Below are positions 1 to 12,981 of a stretch of DNA of 64,000 nt, in pieces. This DNA comes from Calendula officinalis (taxonomy: Eukaryota; Streptophyta; Magnoliopsida; Asterales; Asteraceae). The notes below the pieces were generated by a model that had not been told where the DNA came from, did not search any database, and worked only from the letters and a program-made list of their open reading frames with translations. The DNA lies in contig OY970822.1 in assembly GCA_963853835.1 (NCBI GenBank), forward strand, positions 9,487,501 through 9,551,500. Reading direction: 5' to 3'. Position 1 is the first letter of the stretch; every line of letters begins with the position of its first letter. The position numbers and the translations under genes are program-made.

Positions 1-3000
1 TAGTTTCTAATGACACATAATCTATTTCAATTTTGTTTACGGTATGATTTGAACTCATAATTAATAGGCAATGAACAATACGTTACATCAAACTCCAATT
101 TTTTTAATCTAATTTAGGGTTAAGTGGATTCATCCACGGATTAAAAAACATCATCCACATCCGCTCCAATAACCATTTATATTTGCCCCACATCTGATAT
201 GCACACATTTAACTTCATCCATATCCACCACTGACGAAGCGGGTCGGGTGGATGATCATTGGGACGGATGATAGTTGTTATCCCTAAGTACAACCACAGA
301 CATCACCGCCATTAGTTAGACATATGAAATTTTTAAAGATTATCTATATATATTATCTATTAATACAATTATCATACAATCTACTGTTCATTACATTTTA
401 AACGGAACGGGATATAATATAAAACGGAGTTTGTTTGCAAATATATATTTGAAAGGTAAATAGATACTAATTTAAATTTAAATACTATTTAAATGCATAC
501 CAATTGGAAAGGTATATGCCTTTAATGTCGATAATTCAAGTCGACAAAGTTTTTTTTTCTTTCTTTTTTCTCTTTTCTATTTTAAATTTTCAATTGTGTC
601 TTATAACTTTTATAATTTTTTTTGAGAAGATAATTTTGATATTTTTTACGTTTAAGCTCTTTTAAAGTATTTTATTCTTTTTTATTATTAAAAAAATTAA
701 TTATCCCAAATCCTTATAATTTATACTTCTACTTCATTTGAAATATTGTAGTCATTTTCATTTGCTAAAAAATCCGTCCATCTATTTTTCACATAAAGTT
801 ACACATTTATTATCTTATTAGCGTATTGTTGATGTAAAAAATAAAATCATGAGTAACTTAGATACTTTAATTACAATATCTTAATAAAATAAAATAAAAT
901 AATAACAACTTGAAACATCATCTGTAGGATTTGAGAAAAAAAATATTACTTTTATTTGTTATTTATATTACTACTTTATAAAATTTTAATTCTAAAATAA
1001 ACTCGCTGCAATACGCGGAGTATCATAATCCTTGTTAGAAACAAAAACCAAATCACTTTAATATATTACCTTCTATATTAGCAAATAAAAATTTATCATG
1101 ATGATTCTCTTTTTTTTTTATGAACGGCAAAATTAAACTAATAAAAATAAGACAGTTAATGTCGTTTACTTACGTAAAATATAAATTCAGATTTTAAAAT
1201 ATTCACATAAATATAAATTTAATTATGGATCTTTAAACTGGATATAAAAAAAAATATGACTAATCATTATGTCTTTTGTTATTTTTTTTACTTATTTACA
1301 TATATACAAATATTAAAAAAAAAGTAAGAAAATGAAGGAAAGCATGAAAAGATCGATGAGACTCTACATTTATTTCAGTGCTTCTATTTTTTTTTTAATT
1401 GAAAATATGGGTAGGTTTAGTATATCCCTAAAATAAACCTAACAATACATAATGTAATAATAAACATGGAAAAGACAAACAAGAAGCATCATTGCTTCCG
1501 TTCTTTATTTTCTTAATACTTATCATATTCAATTTTCAGTGGACTAAATAACACGGCTCGCGTTATAGAATAATAACAACATTTCATTAGATCGAATTCA
1601 AAAGTAATTATTTGATGGAATGACCAATTATTCCAAGTAATTATCAAAAAGAAGTATGATGCGCTATAAAACATCATTGTTATTTTGTTATTTAAAGGGT
1701 ATTTCAGTTACAATGAGCTTCCCGAGGTGGCCGAGCAATAATGATGTACACATTTTAACTATTGTTAATTTTGTTCTCAAACATTCTATAAACCATCTGA
1801 TAAATACTTATTTAAAAAAAAATTAACTTAGGAAGACATTTTAAAATCATTATCAATTAGGCCATCAACACGGTTCTGTATAGCATCATTGCTTGCATAT
1901 TTTAAAGTGATGAAAGGGAGACTTGTTAACATCCATCCACATTGCACGAAGTATGAGAGTGTGTTTGTTGAAAATTGAAATGGAGGGTTATTTAGGTGGG
2001 GAAAACAATTGGGTGGTTGGAAACATACCCAATTTTGACCAACTTATATTGGCTGCTACGGGAAAACCTTAATTAGGTATCCGTCTAAGCATGTCAAATA
2101 TAATAATTCTAATATATGCTATTATTATTAGTTTATTTACACCGATTGATGTATCGACGTTTCTTGATCCAATTGGTGCAAGAGACCTCTTTTTTTCTTT
2201 TCTGATATAATATTCTAGCGTTAAACATAATGGTATGTTTGGTACCTATACAAGTTCAAATTTATTATTTTTAAACTAATAATCTTTCATTCATTCAAAG
2301 TTTTCCATTATCTCATAATCTGATTGTGGCTTACTAGCTAATAATTTGATGTTATTAATTAGTATGAGATGCAAATACTATTATACCAATTAAGTTACAC
2401 AACCTCCCTTTATATTATACATTTTTTTGTTTGAAATTTTACTCTTTTTTAAATGTATAAGCTAAAACATTCATTCATCAAAAACTTATAAGCTTAAAAT
2501 TTATAAACCATAAGGACGTATAAATCACAAGTCTATTCCCTTTTTATAAGCTCAAACAAATAACCCATAAAGAAAACAAAAAACATCTCCTTTTGTAACC
2601 AACTATAAATCTCAAAGTTGTAAACAAACGATAACAAACTACAAAAAAAAAAACACACACGTTAAATACATTAACAATCACTTTCGACGTTATATGATTT
2701 TTCTTTGCTTGCAAAATTATATTAACAAAATTATAATACAGTTGTTCTAACAAATTGTAAACTAATGCAAATTTTATGCTCATTTTGAACACTGCCACAA
2801 GTAGACCATCTTTTTAAATGTTAACTTTTGTCATTTTTAGTGGAGAAAAATGTGTCTACTGTCTAGTAACTAAATTGGCCCATGAAATCATAATTGGGTT
2901 TGCATACTGATTGTTAGGCCCAATAAAGAGTAGCCGAACTGCCGAAGGGTGTCCTGAATAGAAGTGACAACTTTTTATACTGTCTTTTTTGCATACTTAA

Positions 3001-4670
3001 CTAAATGGTTGATTTTCTATTATATTTTATTTTCAGGATGTTTAATTAGGTAATTTGAATGTTATATGAGTTTAGTCGATCGATAGCTGATTATAATTAT
3101 TACATTTTGACAAACATTTTATTTTAAAACGAATCCATTTAATGTTAATGCTTTATGATAACATTTAGTCATTTAGTATATTTTTCACACACATATATAG
3201 TTAAACATAGATCAAAATTAACTTTTTTTTTTTTTAGCAAAGTCAGATTAACTTAGCCCAAATAATTTGATAATTATCTAATCGTTTTGTTGACGACATT
3301 TATTAGGGTTGTTTTAAAGAAATTATTACGTGTAATATTAACTTGTATTTTCAATAATTGAACGGAAATTCCTTAAATGCATGAGACGGTTATAACTTTG
3401 AGCCAAACCATCTAGCAAATCCGTCTTTGCGTCATTAGTGTTAAGGATGTTTTTAGCCCTCTGAAAAATATATACTCATATTCATGTCAAACACACTTTT
3501 GATAAACTTATACTACAATTATACATTCAATATTCTAACAAAAGAAAGGTACTCATATGAACAAATACTTAACACCATTCCATTTTTCCTTTCAAACTTT
3601 TGACCAAATTGTAAAAAACCCAAACACACATTTTGATTCATCTCACATCATGGTTAGGGCTACCAACGAGTCAGATAGGGCTCAGCTTGACATGATTTTA
3701 GACCGGCTTAATTTATTTGGGATAGGCTCGAGTTCTGCTCAATAGTTTGACGTGATTCAAAAAGTAGGCTCTAACTGAACTCAAGCTCGGCTGATAAATC
3801 TAAAATAACATATTATATAGACATTTACATATATAAGCTTTGAAAAAAACTCAGGCTCGGCTAGAAAATGTAAAAAAAATAACTCTTCAACATATTTAAA
3901 AATACAAGACTTGAAAACTCGATAAGAACATGATTTGGGCCATTAAAAGCTTGAGATTTAAGCTTGACTGGTTTACAACCTTGTAATCTTTTTTCAGTTC
4001 CTATACCCATAATTATTAATTAAGTTTGCTGAAGAATGCAATTGTTTGGTATTTTTGAGAAAATAAAAAAAGTTTGGCTTTGTTGATGTTCCCTTTTGTC
4101 TTTGTTCTTTATCTTGAAGATAAAGAAAAAAAGTTATTGCTTTTTCTTGTTGGAAGATAAAGAGAAACAAAGACGTTCTTCTATCAGCTTATAATCTTGA
4201 TTTTATTTTGTCTGGCATATTTGGATGTGTTTATTGAAAATGACTTATTGGGTTATTTACTTCTTAAAAATGAGTTTTGAAAAATAAGTATCCCCATACG
4301 CATTGAAATCTCCGTTTTTAAGGATTTATCTAATTAACATATTAGCTTAATGGCTTCTTAATAAGACAATAAATTAGTTTTCATAAGCCTATCTAAACAT
4401 GCTCTTAAATAGATAGAGTTTGGTTTGAAAAAAAATGTAAAATCCAAAAGATTCTAAGGTCATTCCTAAGAGTTAAAAGTAATAAATTATACTTATCCTA
4501 GCTACTCGCAACACGGTATATAAACCACCATTATTTAATTTTATTTTTAAAATTTGGTTAATTCTTTCATCCTCTTTAGTCATTTGCTTAAATGATGCCA
4601 AATGCATCAGAAATGCACAAATAATGCTGTTTTTTGACCCATTTCAAAAATAATGCTATCCCACTTTTGG
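1..4670. other. AT-rich intergenic DNA, no supported gene
   Basis: I see no coding region that I can support here. Short open frames exist (for example near 2544-2798 and 3557-3745), but they are low-complexity, poor in conserved residues and match no family I recognise. The stretch holds many A/T homopolymers. A possible degenerate hAT MITE near 3655-3982 is listed separately. Confidence 0.6.
3655..3982. repeat. Possible degenerate hAT-type MITE
   Basis: The segment opens with TAGGGCTACCAACGAG and contains repeated GCTCGGCT-like words, a style common in plant non-autonomous hAT elements. The right end is only weakly complementary to the left, and I could not find an 8-bp target duplication. 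The call rests on appearance only. Confidence 0.3.
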
Positions 4671-4931
4671 AAACCCGGATCCCCCATAATCCCCTACTTG
4701 AAAACCCGGATCCTACAATTTTCTGTTTTTTGTACTGGTTTTTGGTACTTTATATACTTGTCCGACACAGGGTACATTCCCACACCCCAAAACCTGGATC
4801 CCATAGTAGCCCACACCACAAAATCCGGATCCCCTAGGGGTATCCCACATTTGTAATCCCGGATCCCCTAGGGGTATCCCACACTTGGAATCTCGGATAC
4901 CCTAGGGGTATCCCATACCCGGAAACCCGAT
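4671..4931 (+). repeat. Left inverted arm of the foldback element
   Basis: Pairs with the reverse complement of 6220-6482 almost base for base. It contains repeated GGATCC and CCTAGGGG palindromes in a head-to-tail arrangement. Confidence 0.85.
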
Positions 4932-5385
4932 CAGAGTGATGATCGTTTACTATTTCCAAATACCACGATCAGAGTCTACTTTCCAGAAATTAGAGTTAAC
5001 AAGGATACATGTAATTGTGCGTGTTAAATAAGCAGGAATTTAGTTACGTAAGTTAATGTATATGATCATATTGTAAACTAATCATCTGCGCTGCTGAATT
5101 TGACAGATTCTTTTATGTTAAGAAGTACTACTTTTGTTGTTGAATATGCTGCAAAACTAGATTATTTGTATTATCTTAAATACTCAATAATGATCTCCAA
5201 AAAAAAAAAACTTACTATACCTATTTTGCTATCACTTTCGGAATTATAGCAAAGGTATAATTGGTAGAACATACAAAAACTAATAGATCAATAATAAATG
5301 GAAATTACAAAAATCATTATCGCTATTACATTTGTTCTTAACCGATTATGTTGTGGTGTACAGAACGAGATAAAGGTTGCTTTAC

Positions 5386-6124
5386 ATGGAAGGATTAGGG
5401 GTGATACTGCCATCCAATTGGCACCATTAACAAAGTGGAAAACCGAATTCTCAAGAAAATTTCAGTTTTATTTGGATAATTCAACACCTCTTCCTGTTCA
5501 TAGGTGGTTGGGGACACTTGCTGTTGCATCGGTTTATGTGTTACGAGTTTATTGTGTTGAAGGATTTTATATCATATCTTATGGTCTTGAATTTATATCT
5601 TGAATCTGCTGATTGGATTTCTCTCACCAAAAGTCGATCCTGAACTGGAAGCTTTAGATGGTGCTTCTTTGCCTACTAAAGAATCTGATGAATTTAGGCC
5701 TTTTATTCGCCGACTTCCTGAATTCAAGTTTTGATCAGTACAAAATTTCATAATAATATATAAGTTTAAAATATAAATAACTAATTTTATTCATAATATC
5801 AGGTATGCAATCACAAAAGCTTTCATTGTAGCTTTCTTGATGACATTCTTTTCTCTATTTGATGTTCCTGTTTTCTGGCCAATTTTTCTCTGCTATTGGA
5901 TTGTCCTTTTTGCCCTCACAATGAAGCGCCAAATCATGCACATGATTAAATACAAATATGTCCCATTCAACATCGGAAAACAGGTCACAAATCTTAATTT
6001 CCAATAAATTAAATGCCAACAATATATTAACTCATATTTTATACTAAATTTTTATAAAATTTGACAGAGATATGGCGGAAGGAAGTCACCTGCAGCTGGC
6101 GGATCACCAAGTCACCGAAGTTGA
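5386..6124 (+). pseudogene. RER1: RER1-like Golgi retrieval receptor, disrupted copy
   Basis: RER1 proteins are small four-span Golgi membrane proteins that return ER membrane proteins by COPI transport. Recognisable blocks are KWKTEFSRKFQFYLDNSTP, GFYIISYGL, then in another frame LNLLIGFLSPKVDPELEA, SDEFRPFIRRLPEFKF, then AFLMTFFSLFDVPVFWP, MKRQIMHMIKYKYVPF and a short tail ending in TGA at 6122-6124. Exons are about 5389-5733, 5803-5983 and 6068-6124. Lesions: one base is missing near 5589, shifting frame inside the GLGIY-type block; the ATG at 5386 is out of frame with the conserved body; and the expected splice donor after 5733 reads AT rather than GT. The acceptors and the second donor look normal. 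It lies wholly between the two inverted arms. Function is therefore unlikely, though sequencing error could explain the single-base break. Confidence 0.8.
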
Positions 6125-6219
6125 AAGTAAAATTCAAGATAACATTTGTTGTATTTTTTTGTTATCAATGGTTTGTTAAGGCATTGTGTTTGTTTTATAA
6201 GCTGGCGACAGGAGCAAAG

Positions 6220-6482
6220 GGGATCCGGGTTCCGTGTATGGGATATACCCCTAGGGTATCCGGGATTCCAAGTGTGGGATATCCCTAGGGGACCGGGATT
6301 ACAAATGTGGGATACCCCTAGGGGATCCGGGTTTTGTGGTGTGGGTTACTATGGGATCCGGGTTTTAGGGTGTGAGAATGTACCCTGTGTCGGACAAGTA
6401 CAGAAAGTATCAAAAACCAGTACAAAAAATAGAAAATTGTAGGATCCGGGTTTTCAAGCAGGGGGTTAGGGGATCCGGGTTT
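6220..6482 (-). repeat. Right inverted arm of the foldback element
   Basis: Reverse complement of the left arm, with the same order of GGATCC and CCTAGGGG units. Its outer end adjoins the first readable exon of the S28 peptidase-like gene. Confidence 0.85.
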
Positions 6483-8643
6483 ACAATATCTCCCCAATTT
6501 CCAACCCTCATATTTTCAGCCAACCCTCGATCATTTCACCTTCCACAATCTCCCCAATTTCCAACAACGTTATCTCATAAACACCGATCACTGGAATACC
6601 CCAGCACCAATCTTTCTATACTGCGGCAATGAAGGCGACATCGAATGGTTCGCCGCAAATACCGGATTCGTATGGGAACTCGCCCCTCGTTTTGGCGCCA
6701 TGGTCATCTTCCCTGAAGTAAACCCTATTTTTCTATAATCCAAAATTAAAATATTTACGATAATGATGTGTAGTATCTGTTGAAATGATCTGATTACAGC
6801 ATCGATATTATGGTGAATCAATGCCGTATGGGAGTCGAGATGTTGCGTATAAGAACGCTTCCACTTTAGCGTATTTAACAGCCGAACAAGCACTTGCTGA
6901 TTATGCTGTTTTGATAACAGATTTGAAAAGAAATCTGTCTGCAGAAGCTTCCCCTGTAATATTGTTTGGTGGATCATACGGTGGAAGTAAGAAACAAACT
7001 TTAATTTTTTATACAACTTATAATTAATTCGTTACAATTACGTTTATTAGTAATTTGGGATATTTGCAGTGTTGGCAGCATGGATGAGGGTGAAATACCC
7101 TCATATTGCTATAGGAGCACTTGCTGCTTCAGCACCCATTCTTCAATTCGACGATATTGTGCCATCACAAACATTTTATGATATTGTCTCCAATGATTTT
7201 AAAGTTGGTGATCTATTTCGTCAAATAAATTTCAAATTATCATGATTGAATACATTCCAAAAATGCTAATCTTATTCATGATATTATCTCCAGTGATAGC
7301 GAGAAAGCACAAGTTGTTTTGAAACTATAAAGAATTCATGGGATGTAATAACTTCCGTCGGTCAAACGACCAACGGTCTCGATCATCTTGCCACAACTTT
7401 CCATTTATGCGGGTAACAATATATTTTTACAAATGACGTTTTATTATTCTTGTAAATTAACTTAATATATAAATGGCAGTAAACTAAAGAGTCGTGATGA
7501 GCTTTGTAACTGGTTGGAGTCAGCATATAGTTATTTAGCAATGGTAGACTACCCGTACCCATCAGACTTCCTAATGCCTTTACCCGCCTTCCCAATAAAA
7601 GAGGTCAGTTGGTAAATTTGTTAATTATTTATTTATTTAATGAAAAAGTGTTAATTTGATAGGTTTGCAAAGAGATAGACAGTCTTCCTAAAGGGAGTAA
7701 CATTTTGGACCGTATATTTAAAGGTGTAAGTGTCTATTACAATTACACTGGAAAAACCAAGTGCTTTGATTTGAATGATGACCCACACGGCATGAGTGGT
7801 TGGAATTGGCAGGTATGCAACTCTATGATAGAAAAAAATTGTCATTAAATATATAAAAAATGACATAATTTTAACGTTTTTTATATACATTGCAGGCTTG
7901 TACTGAAATGGTAATGCCAATGTCTAGTAACATTAATTCGAGCATGTTTCGGGAATCGGGTTATAATTACACTGCTTTTGCGGAGGAATGTTGGAATGAG
8001 TTTCATGTGATTCCTAGACCTACTTGGATAACTACCGAATTCGGTGGACATGTAAGTTTTTTTCTTATTTTTTTAATTAATAAATCATAATTTTAATTAA
8101 TTTAGAGTTTGAAAATGATACAAATTTGGTTAATGTGTATGTAGAATTACAAATCTGTCCTGAAAACATTTGGAAGTAACATCATCTTTTCAAATGGTCT
8201 CTTAGATCCTTGGAGTGGTGGCAGGTAAATATTGTAACTAGTGATCTTTTTTATTTGGTCTTTTGTTAACAATAAGCTTTAATGCTATTTACGTCATAAG
8301 CCCTCATACTTTTAGCTTTTACAAAAGGGACCAAAAGGTTGAATATATCTTACAATTGATTTGGAAATTGTTGCATTTTGTAGTGTTTTGGAGAACATAT
8401 CAGATAGCATAGTGGCACCGAAAAAGGTAACGTTTGATACATTTTATTGATTCATTGTGACTCTTTTGGTCAAAGAGTAACGTTGACCATGGGAATGTTT
8501 TAGGTGCACATCATTTGGATTTACGTGCAGCTACAGCTAACGATCCGGATTGGTTGGTAGAGCAAAGGGCGTCAGAAATCAAACTGATTGAGGGTTGGAT
8601 TAATGATTATTACAAGAAACAGAAAGCAGTTTTTAACATGTAA
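6483..8643 (+). pseudogene. Lysosomal Pro-X carboxypeptidase-like (peptidase S28), 5'-truncated
   Basis: S28 enzymes are vacuolar or secreted serine peptidases cleaving after proline. I trace ten exons: about 6487-6717, 6800-6986, 7070-7207, 7304-7412, 7480-7603, 7663-7812, 7896-8051, 8145-8224, 8384-8426 and 8504-8643. Signature blocks are YCGNEGDIEWFA, HRYYGESMPYG, the nucleophile elbow GGSYGG (split by an intron), LAMVDYPYPSDF, QACTEMVMPMSS, NGLLDPWSGG with the catalytic Asp, and GAHHLDLRAA with the catalytic His. Two faults: no in-frame ATG or signal peptide precedes the first exon, because the foldback arm ends there; and the join 8426/8504 is one base out of phase, giving an early stop before the His block. 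The rest is well conserved, so decay is recent, or an unseen first exon and a sequence error are at fault. Confidence 0.8.
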
Positions 8644-9279
8644 TTGTAAATCATGTATAGCTCCTAACGAACTTTTGTTCCACTTATTATGTCAAGGGTT
8701 GTGTGTCTTCCAAAACTTTACGAATGTTAGACCACTAGTTCATCTTGTATATAAAGTTTCTTGCTTAGTTTATGGATTGATGCAACTAGTATTTAATGCG
8801 ACTTACATTCCCTACAAAATTGCAACCGATTTATGCTTCAGTCGAGCAATAAGTCAATAAATCACGACGCAAAATGATAACGGCATACATAAATCCGCCC
8901 AACAAAAATCCTAAATTCTAGCGATAATTCAAAGTTTCATAACCACTAAAAACACTCAAATGAGAGTTTGACTCAAAGTGTGAAAAAATCATTTATTTAC
9001 GTCTTGGACATCCAATTAAGTTTTAGCAAAGTAGAGATATACTTATTGCGTTTTGAAAATTAATTATGTTTATTTTACGTTTGCCAACGACATCGTTTTG
9101 GTGAGAGTTGTTTTGAAGTATAAACAGAAAGGCAATAAAAGTTGGGAAGAATAAAGGCAACTGTGAGCTAAAAGAGTAAAGCCGATCCCAAATTCAAAAT
9201 CAAAATCCACAAAGAATCATCTCATCGTCAACGAATCGATCTCATTATCGATTTTAGGGTTTTTCGTTTATCAGATCCT
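8644..9279 (+). other. Intergenic region and likely CRWN4 promoter/5' UTR
   Basis: No coding region is seen. The stretch lies between the carboxypeptidase-like tail and the CRWN4 start codon, so it must hold the CRWN4 promoter and leader. I could not pick out a convincing TATA box. Confidence 0.4.
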
Positions 9280-12200
9280 ATGGCGAGTCCTCAGTCGGGA
9301 CGATTTGCAGGTACTCCGACAACACCGGCTAATTCATCTAGGGTTTTGAGTGCAAAAAGTCCGTTGAGCGATGAAACAATATGGAAGCGTCTTCGCGAAG
9401 CAGGTTTTGATGAAGACTCTATTAAACGAAGGGATAAAGGTTCACTCATCGCTCATATTGCTAAACTCGAAGCTGAGGTTCTTTTTCCTTCTCCCTTTAT
9501 TGAATGATTTATTCTCTTCTTGGCGTTCTTTATATTGATTGCTAGATTTATATGTTATTCTCTTGTTAATTAGGTGTTTTTTCTTTTCTTTTTAGGGAGA
9601 AATTCCATTAATTGATGGTGATTATTGCGTTTTAAGTTTTCAATCAATTGTATCATACAATTTGGGAGTTTTAATAATTTTTAGGGTAGTGAAGGGTTTA
9701 ATTTTGGATACGAAAAATCGAAACTGAAAAGAAGTTTTCTTCAATATAGTTTTGTGCTGTGTCATTGGTGTGGGCGTCCTTTTGTATTCTTTTTTTTTTC
9801 AAACCCTAAAACTGAGAGGTAACTGAAGGTTTGATTTGATGGGGTGCAAATAGTTAATACGTGTTCAGTCACTAACTAATTCCTTTTATACTTGGGTTTT
9901 GATGAAGATGATCTAGTGACCTTATTTTATTGTTGATATTAATAGATTGCTCTATTAGGTAATGAATAGAAGTTTTTATTATATAATATGATCACTGTTT
10001 TACTATGTATCCTGTTTTGTGAATTGAATGTAGATATACAACCTTCAAAATCAAATGGGCATTTTAATCATCGAGAAAAAAGAATGGGTTGCCAATTATG
10101 AACAGATGAAATCTGCTGCAGAAGCCGCTGAATTGCAACTAAAACGTGATCATTCTGCTCACATGGCTGCTTTAGCTGAATCAAAGAAAAGGGAAGAAAG
10201 CTTGAAGAAATCTCTTGGAATTGAGAAAGAATGTGTTTCCAATGTACGAATATAATTTCATTTTTTATTTTTTTTTTAGTTATTGTTCATGACTTTTATT
10301 TATTAACTTATGATCTTTGTAGATTGAAAAGGCGTTACACGAGATGCGTGCAGAATGTGCAGAATCAAAAGTTGCAGCCGACATTAAATTAGCTGAAGCA
10401 AGAAATATGATGGAAGATGCCCTAAAAAAGATGAATGAAGCAAGTACACAGATGCAAACTGCAGAATCTTTAGAATCAGAAGCTTCTAGAAACCGTCGTG
10501 TAGCTGAAAGAAAATTACATGAAATTGAAGCACGTGAAGATGATCTTAGAAGACAGATAAATTCATTCAAATCTGAGTATGTGTATCCTTACAAATCTTA
10601 TTATTAATGATTTTCATTAAGTTTTGGTAACTTATGTTTTGTAATTTTGATTTTGTCAGGTGTGATTCAAAAGAAAAAGAAATTCTTCTAGAAAGACAAT
10701 CTTTGGTTGAAAGGCAGAAATCTGTACAACAATCACAAGAAAGATTACTTGATGGGCAAGCTTTGTTAAATCAACGAGAAGATTACATTTTTAGCAGAAC
10801 TCAGGAAATAAATCGACTTGAAAAAGAGCTTCAGGATTCAAGATTAAAACTTGAGGAAGAAAGTAAAACCCTAAAAGACGAAAAATATAATTTGGAATTA
10901 AAAGCAGCCTCATTGGATGCAAGAGATCAGGTTTATTTTGATTTTCAATATAAGTACATTTTTAGTACAAATTCTTGATTAATGGTAGTTTATTTATGAA
11001 TATTTGAATGAACGCTTATAGGATATTATCAAAAAGGAAATCGAGTTAAAAACGAAGTACGAGGAACTGGATAAACAGCAACAGGAAATCGCAAGCAAGG
11101 AATCCGTGAGTAATTTTTAAATATCATTCAATTGATTATGATTTAAATTACATATTTTTTATTTTATTTTTTGGTTTATACATTTGCAGGAACGAATCAA
11201 ACAGGCGTTAGTTAAACATGAAGCTGATTTAAAAGAAAAAAGTTCACAATTTGAAGCGGAATTAGAAACAAAGCTCAAATTAATGGAGGAAAAAATCGAG
11301 AATAAAAGGCGGGCTTCAGAATTAAGGGAAGTTGAGCTTACTCAAAAAGAAGATTTAATTTCTGAAAAAGAACATGATTTGGAAATTCAGTTAAGAGCAG
11401 TTGCTGATAAAGAAAAAGATTTTCTAGAAAAATTAGATGCTGTAGAGGAAAAGGAGAAAAACCTAAGTTTGGCTGAAAAAGATTTAAATTTGCAGAAAAA
11501 TGCATTGCATAAAGAAAAAGAAGAAATTGATCGAATGAAAAACGGTATTCAAGAATCGATGAAAATATTGGATGAAAAAAGTAAGGAAGTTTCTCAAGCA
11601 GAGGAAAAAGTGGAAGCTATGAGAACTGAAACAAATGAATTAATGATATTAGAAGGCAGATTAAAAGAAGAAATTGATTTAATTAGGGCTCAAAAACACG
11701 AACTCGAAACTGAAGCAGAAAGATTAAAAACAGAAAAAACAAAATTCGAAACAGAGTGGGAAATGATTGATGAAAAAAGAGAAGAATTAAGACTCGAATC
11801 AGAACGAATTGCAGAAGAACGGCTCACAATTTCAAAGTTTTTAAAAGATGAACGAGACGTTTTAAAATTAGAAAAAGATTTATTCCGTGAACAATATAAA
11901 AAGGACGCTGAGTCATTATCACGTGATCGTGAAATTTTCATGAGAGAAATCGAGCAAGAACGATCCGATTGGTTCAGTAAGATCCAAAAAGAACGAACCG
12001 ATTTTGTTTTGGATATTGAGTTGCAGAAAAAAGAATTAGAAAATTGTATCGAAAAGAAACGTGAAGAAATCGAGACTTATTTAAAAGAAAAAGAAAAAGT
12101 TTTTGAGGAGGAAAAAAAGAAGGAGCTCGAGTTTATTGCATCGTTAAAAGAAATAGCAGCGAAAGAGGCTGAACAAATTAATATGGAGATGAAAAAACTC

Positions 12201-12981
12201 GAGATTGAAAGAAAAGAAATTAATTTAGATCATGAACGAAGAGATAAAGAGTGGAGTGAATTAAATGATTCGATAAATGAATTAAAAATTCAAAGAGAAA
12301 AATTGGAAAAACAAAGGGAGCTTTTGCATACGGATAGAGAAGAGATTTTAAGTCAGATTGAGGAATTAAGGAAATTAGAAGACGTGAAAGCTGTTCCGTA
12401 TCGTATTTCCACAAATGAAATTGAAGAATGCGTGACAGAAAGAAGAAAAAAGTATGTGGAACTTAAAAATGATTTGAAAAATGGTGATGATGCAATTGAT
12501 TTGTCTAGTAAAAAAGACGGTTCTACCCCTTTCGGGTGGTTGAAAAGATGTGCTAGTAGTTTGTTGGAGCAAACAAAAAGTAGCAAAAGAAGGAAACAAT
12601 CTGATGAGGAGAATGTCGGTGTTACCCCACGGTATGTGTTTATTTTTTTATTGTTTATAAACTTTATGTTTAAATTTATTATTAAATGAGTTTGTTGTTT
12701 TAATTGTGTGTGCAGTGGGTTGTCTGATATATTAGATAGTGTGGAGAATGAAAATACAGTTGGTCAGGCTAAGGAGACTACTGTATATATAGACAAGATA
12801 ATTACAATTCGGGAAGTTACGTCTGTTAGTGGTGAAAAAACGAATCAGGTAATATGTTTTGACCGAATGTTTTAGGTTTATGACATTATTTATTTATTTA
12901 ATTATTAATTTGTTGTTGTTTGAATAGAAGGATGATGGGGAAATGGAGGATATGAAGCTCAAGGGACAAGTTGAAGCATGA
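9280..12981 (+). CDS. CRWN4: Nuclear lamina coiled-coil protein CRWN4 (NMCP2 type)
   Basis: CRWN/NMCP proteins form the plant lamina-like meshwork under the inner nuclear membrane and shape nuclear size and heterochromatin. Eight exons join in frame: 9280-9477, 10034-10243, 10323-10576, 10660-10930, 11022-11105, 11190-12631, 12716-12848 and 12928-12981, giving 881 residues with GT-AG introns throughout. The head LSDETIWKRLREAGFDE, followed by SIKRRDKGSLIAHIAKLEAE and QMGILIIEKKEW, is the CRWN4 signature. Residues of about 70-740 are almost continuous heptad coiled coil rich in Glu and Lys. Then come the conserved FGWLKRC block and a basic SSKRRKQ stretch that is a likely nuclear localisation signal. 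The tail is acidic and short; Arabidopsis CRWN4 is somewhat longer, about 1,000 residues. The start is chosen because MASPQSGR precedes the conserved head and begins the first in-frame ORF. It is convergent with the downstream ACC synthase gene. Confidence 0.93.

Larger units (their letters stand above)
4671..6482. mobile_element. Foldback (Pack-MULE-like) element carrying a captured RER1 copy
   Basis: Two long inverted arms, 4671-4931 and 6220-6482, are near-perfect reverse complements over about 260 bp. Each arm is built from repeated CCCGGATCC and CCTAGGGG words. Between them lie about 1.3 kb containing a broken RER1 gene that still has introns, so capture was probably at the DNA level rather than through mRNA. 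Mutator-like elements with long terminal inverted repeats are known to carry host gene fragments in this way. I could not identify a 9-11 bp target duplication, so the superfamily is unproven. The right arm ends directly against the 5' end of the carboxypeptidase-like gene. Confidence 0.7.

Noticed and set aside
2544..2798. Minus-strand 84-codon open frame rich in Phe, Val and Tyr
   Set aside because: It lies in AT-rich intergenic DNA and reads as low-complexity hydrophobic sequence with no family features or flanking gene signals.
4634..4856. Two overlapping 67-codon open frames
   Set aside because: They are translations of the repeated GGATCC/CCTAGGGG arm of the foldback element, and both frames are open only because of the repeat.
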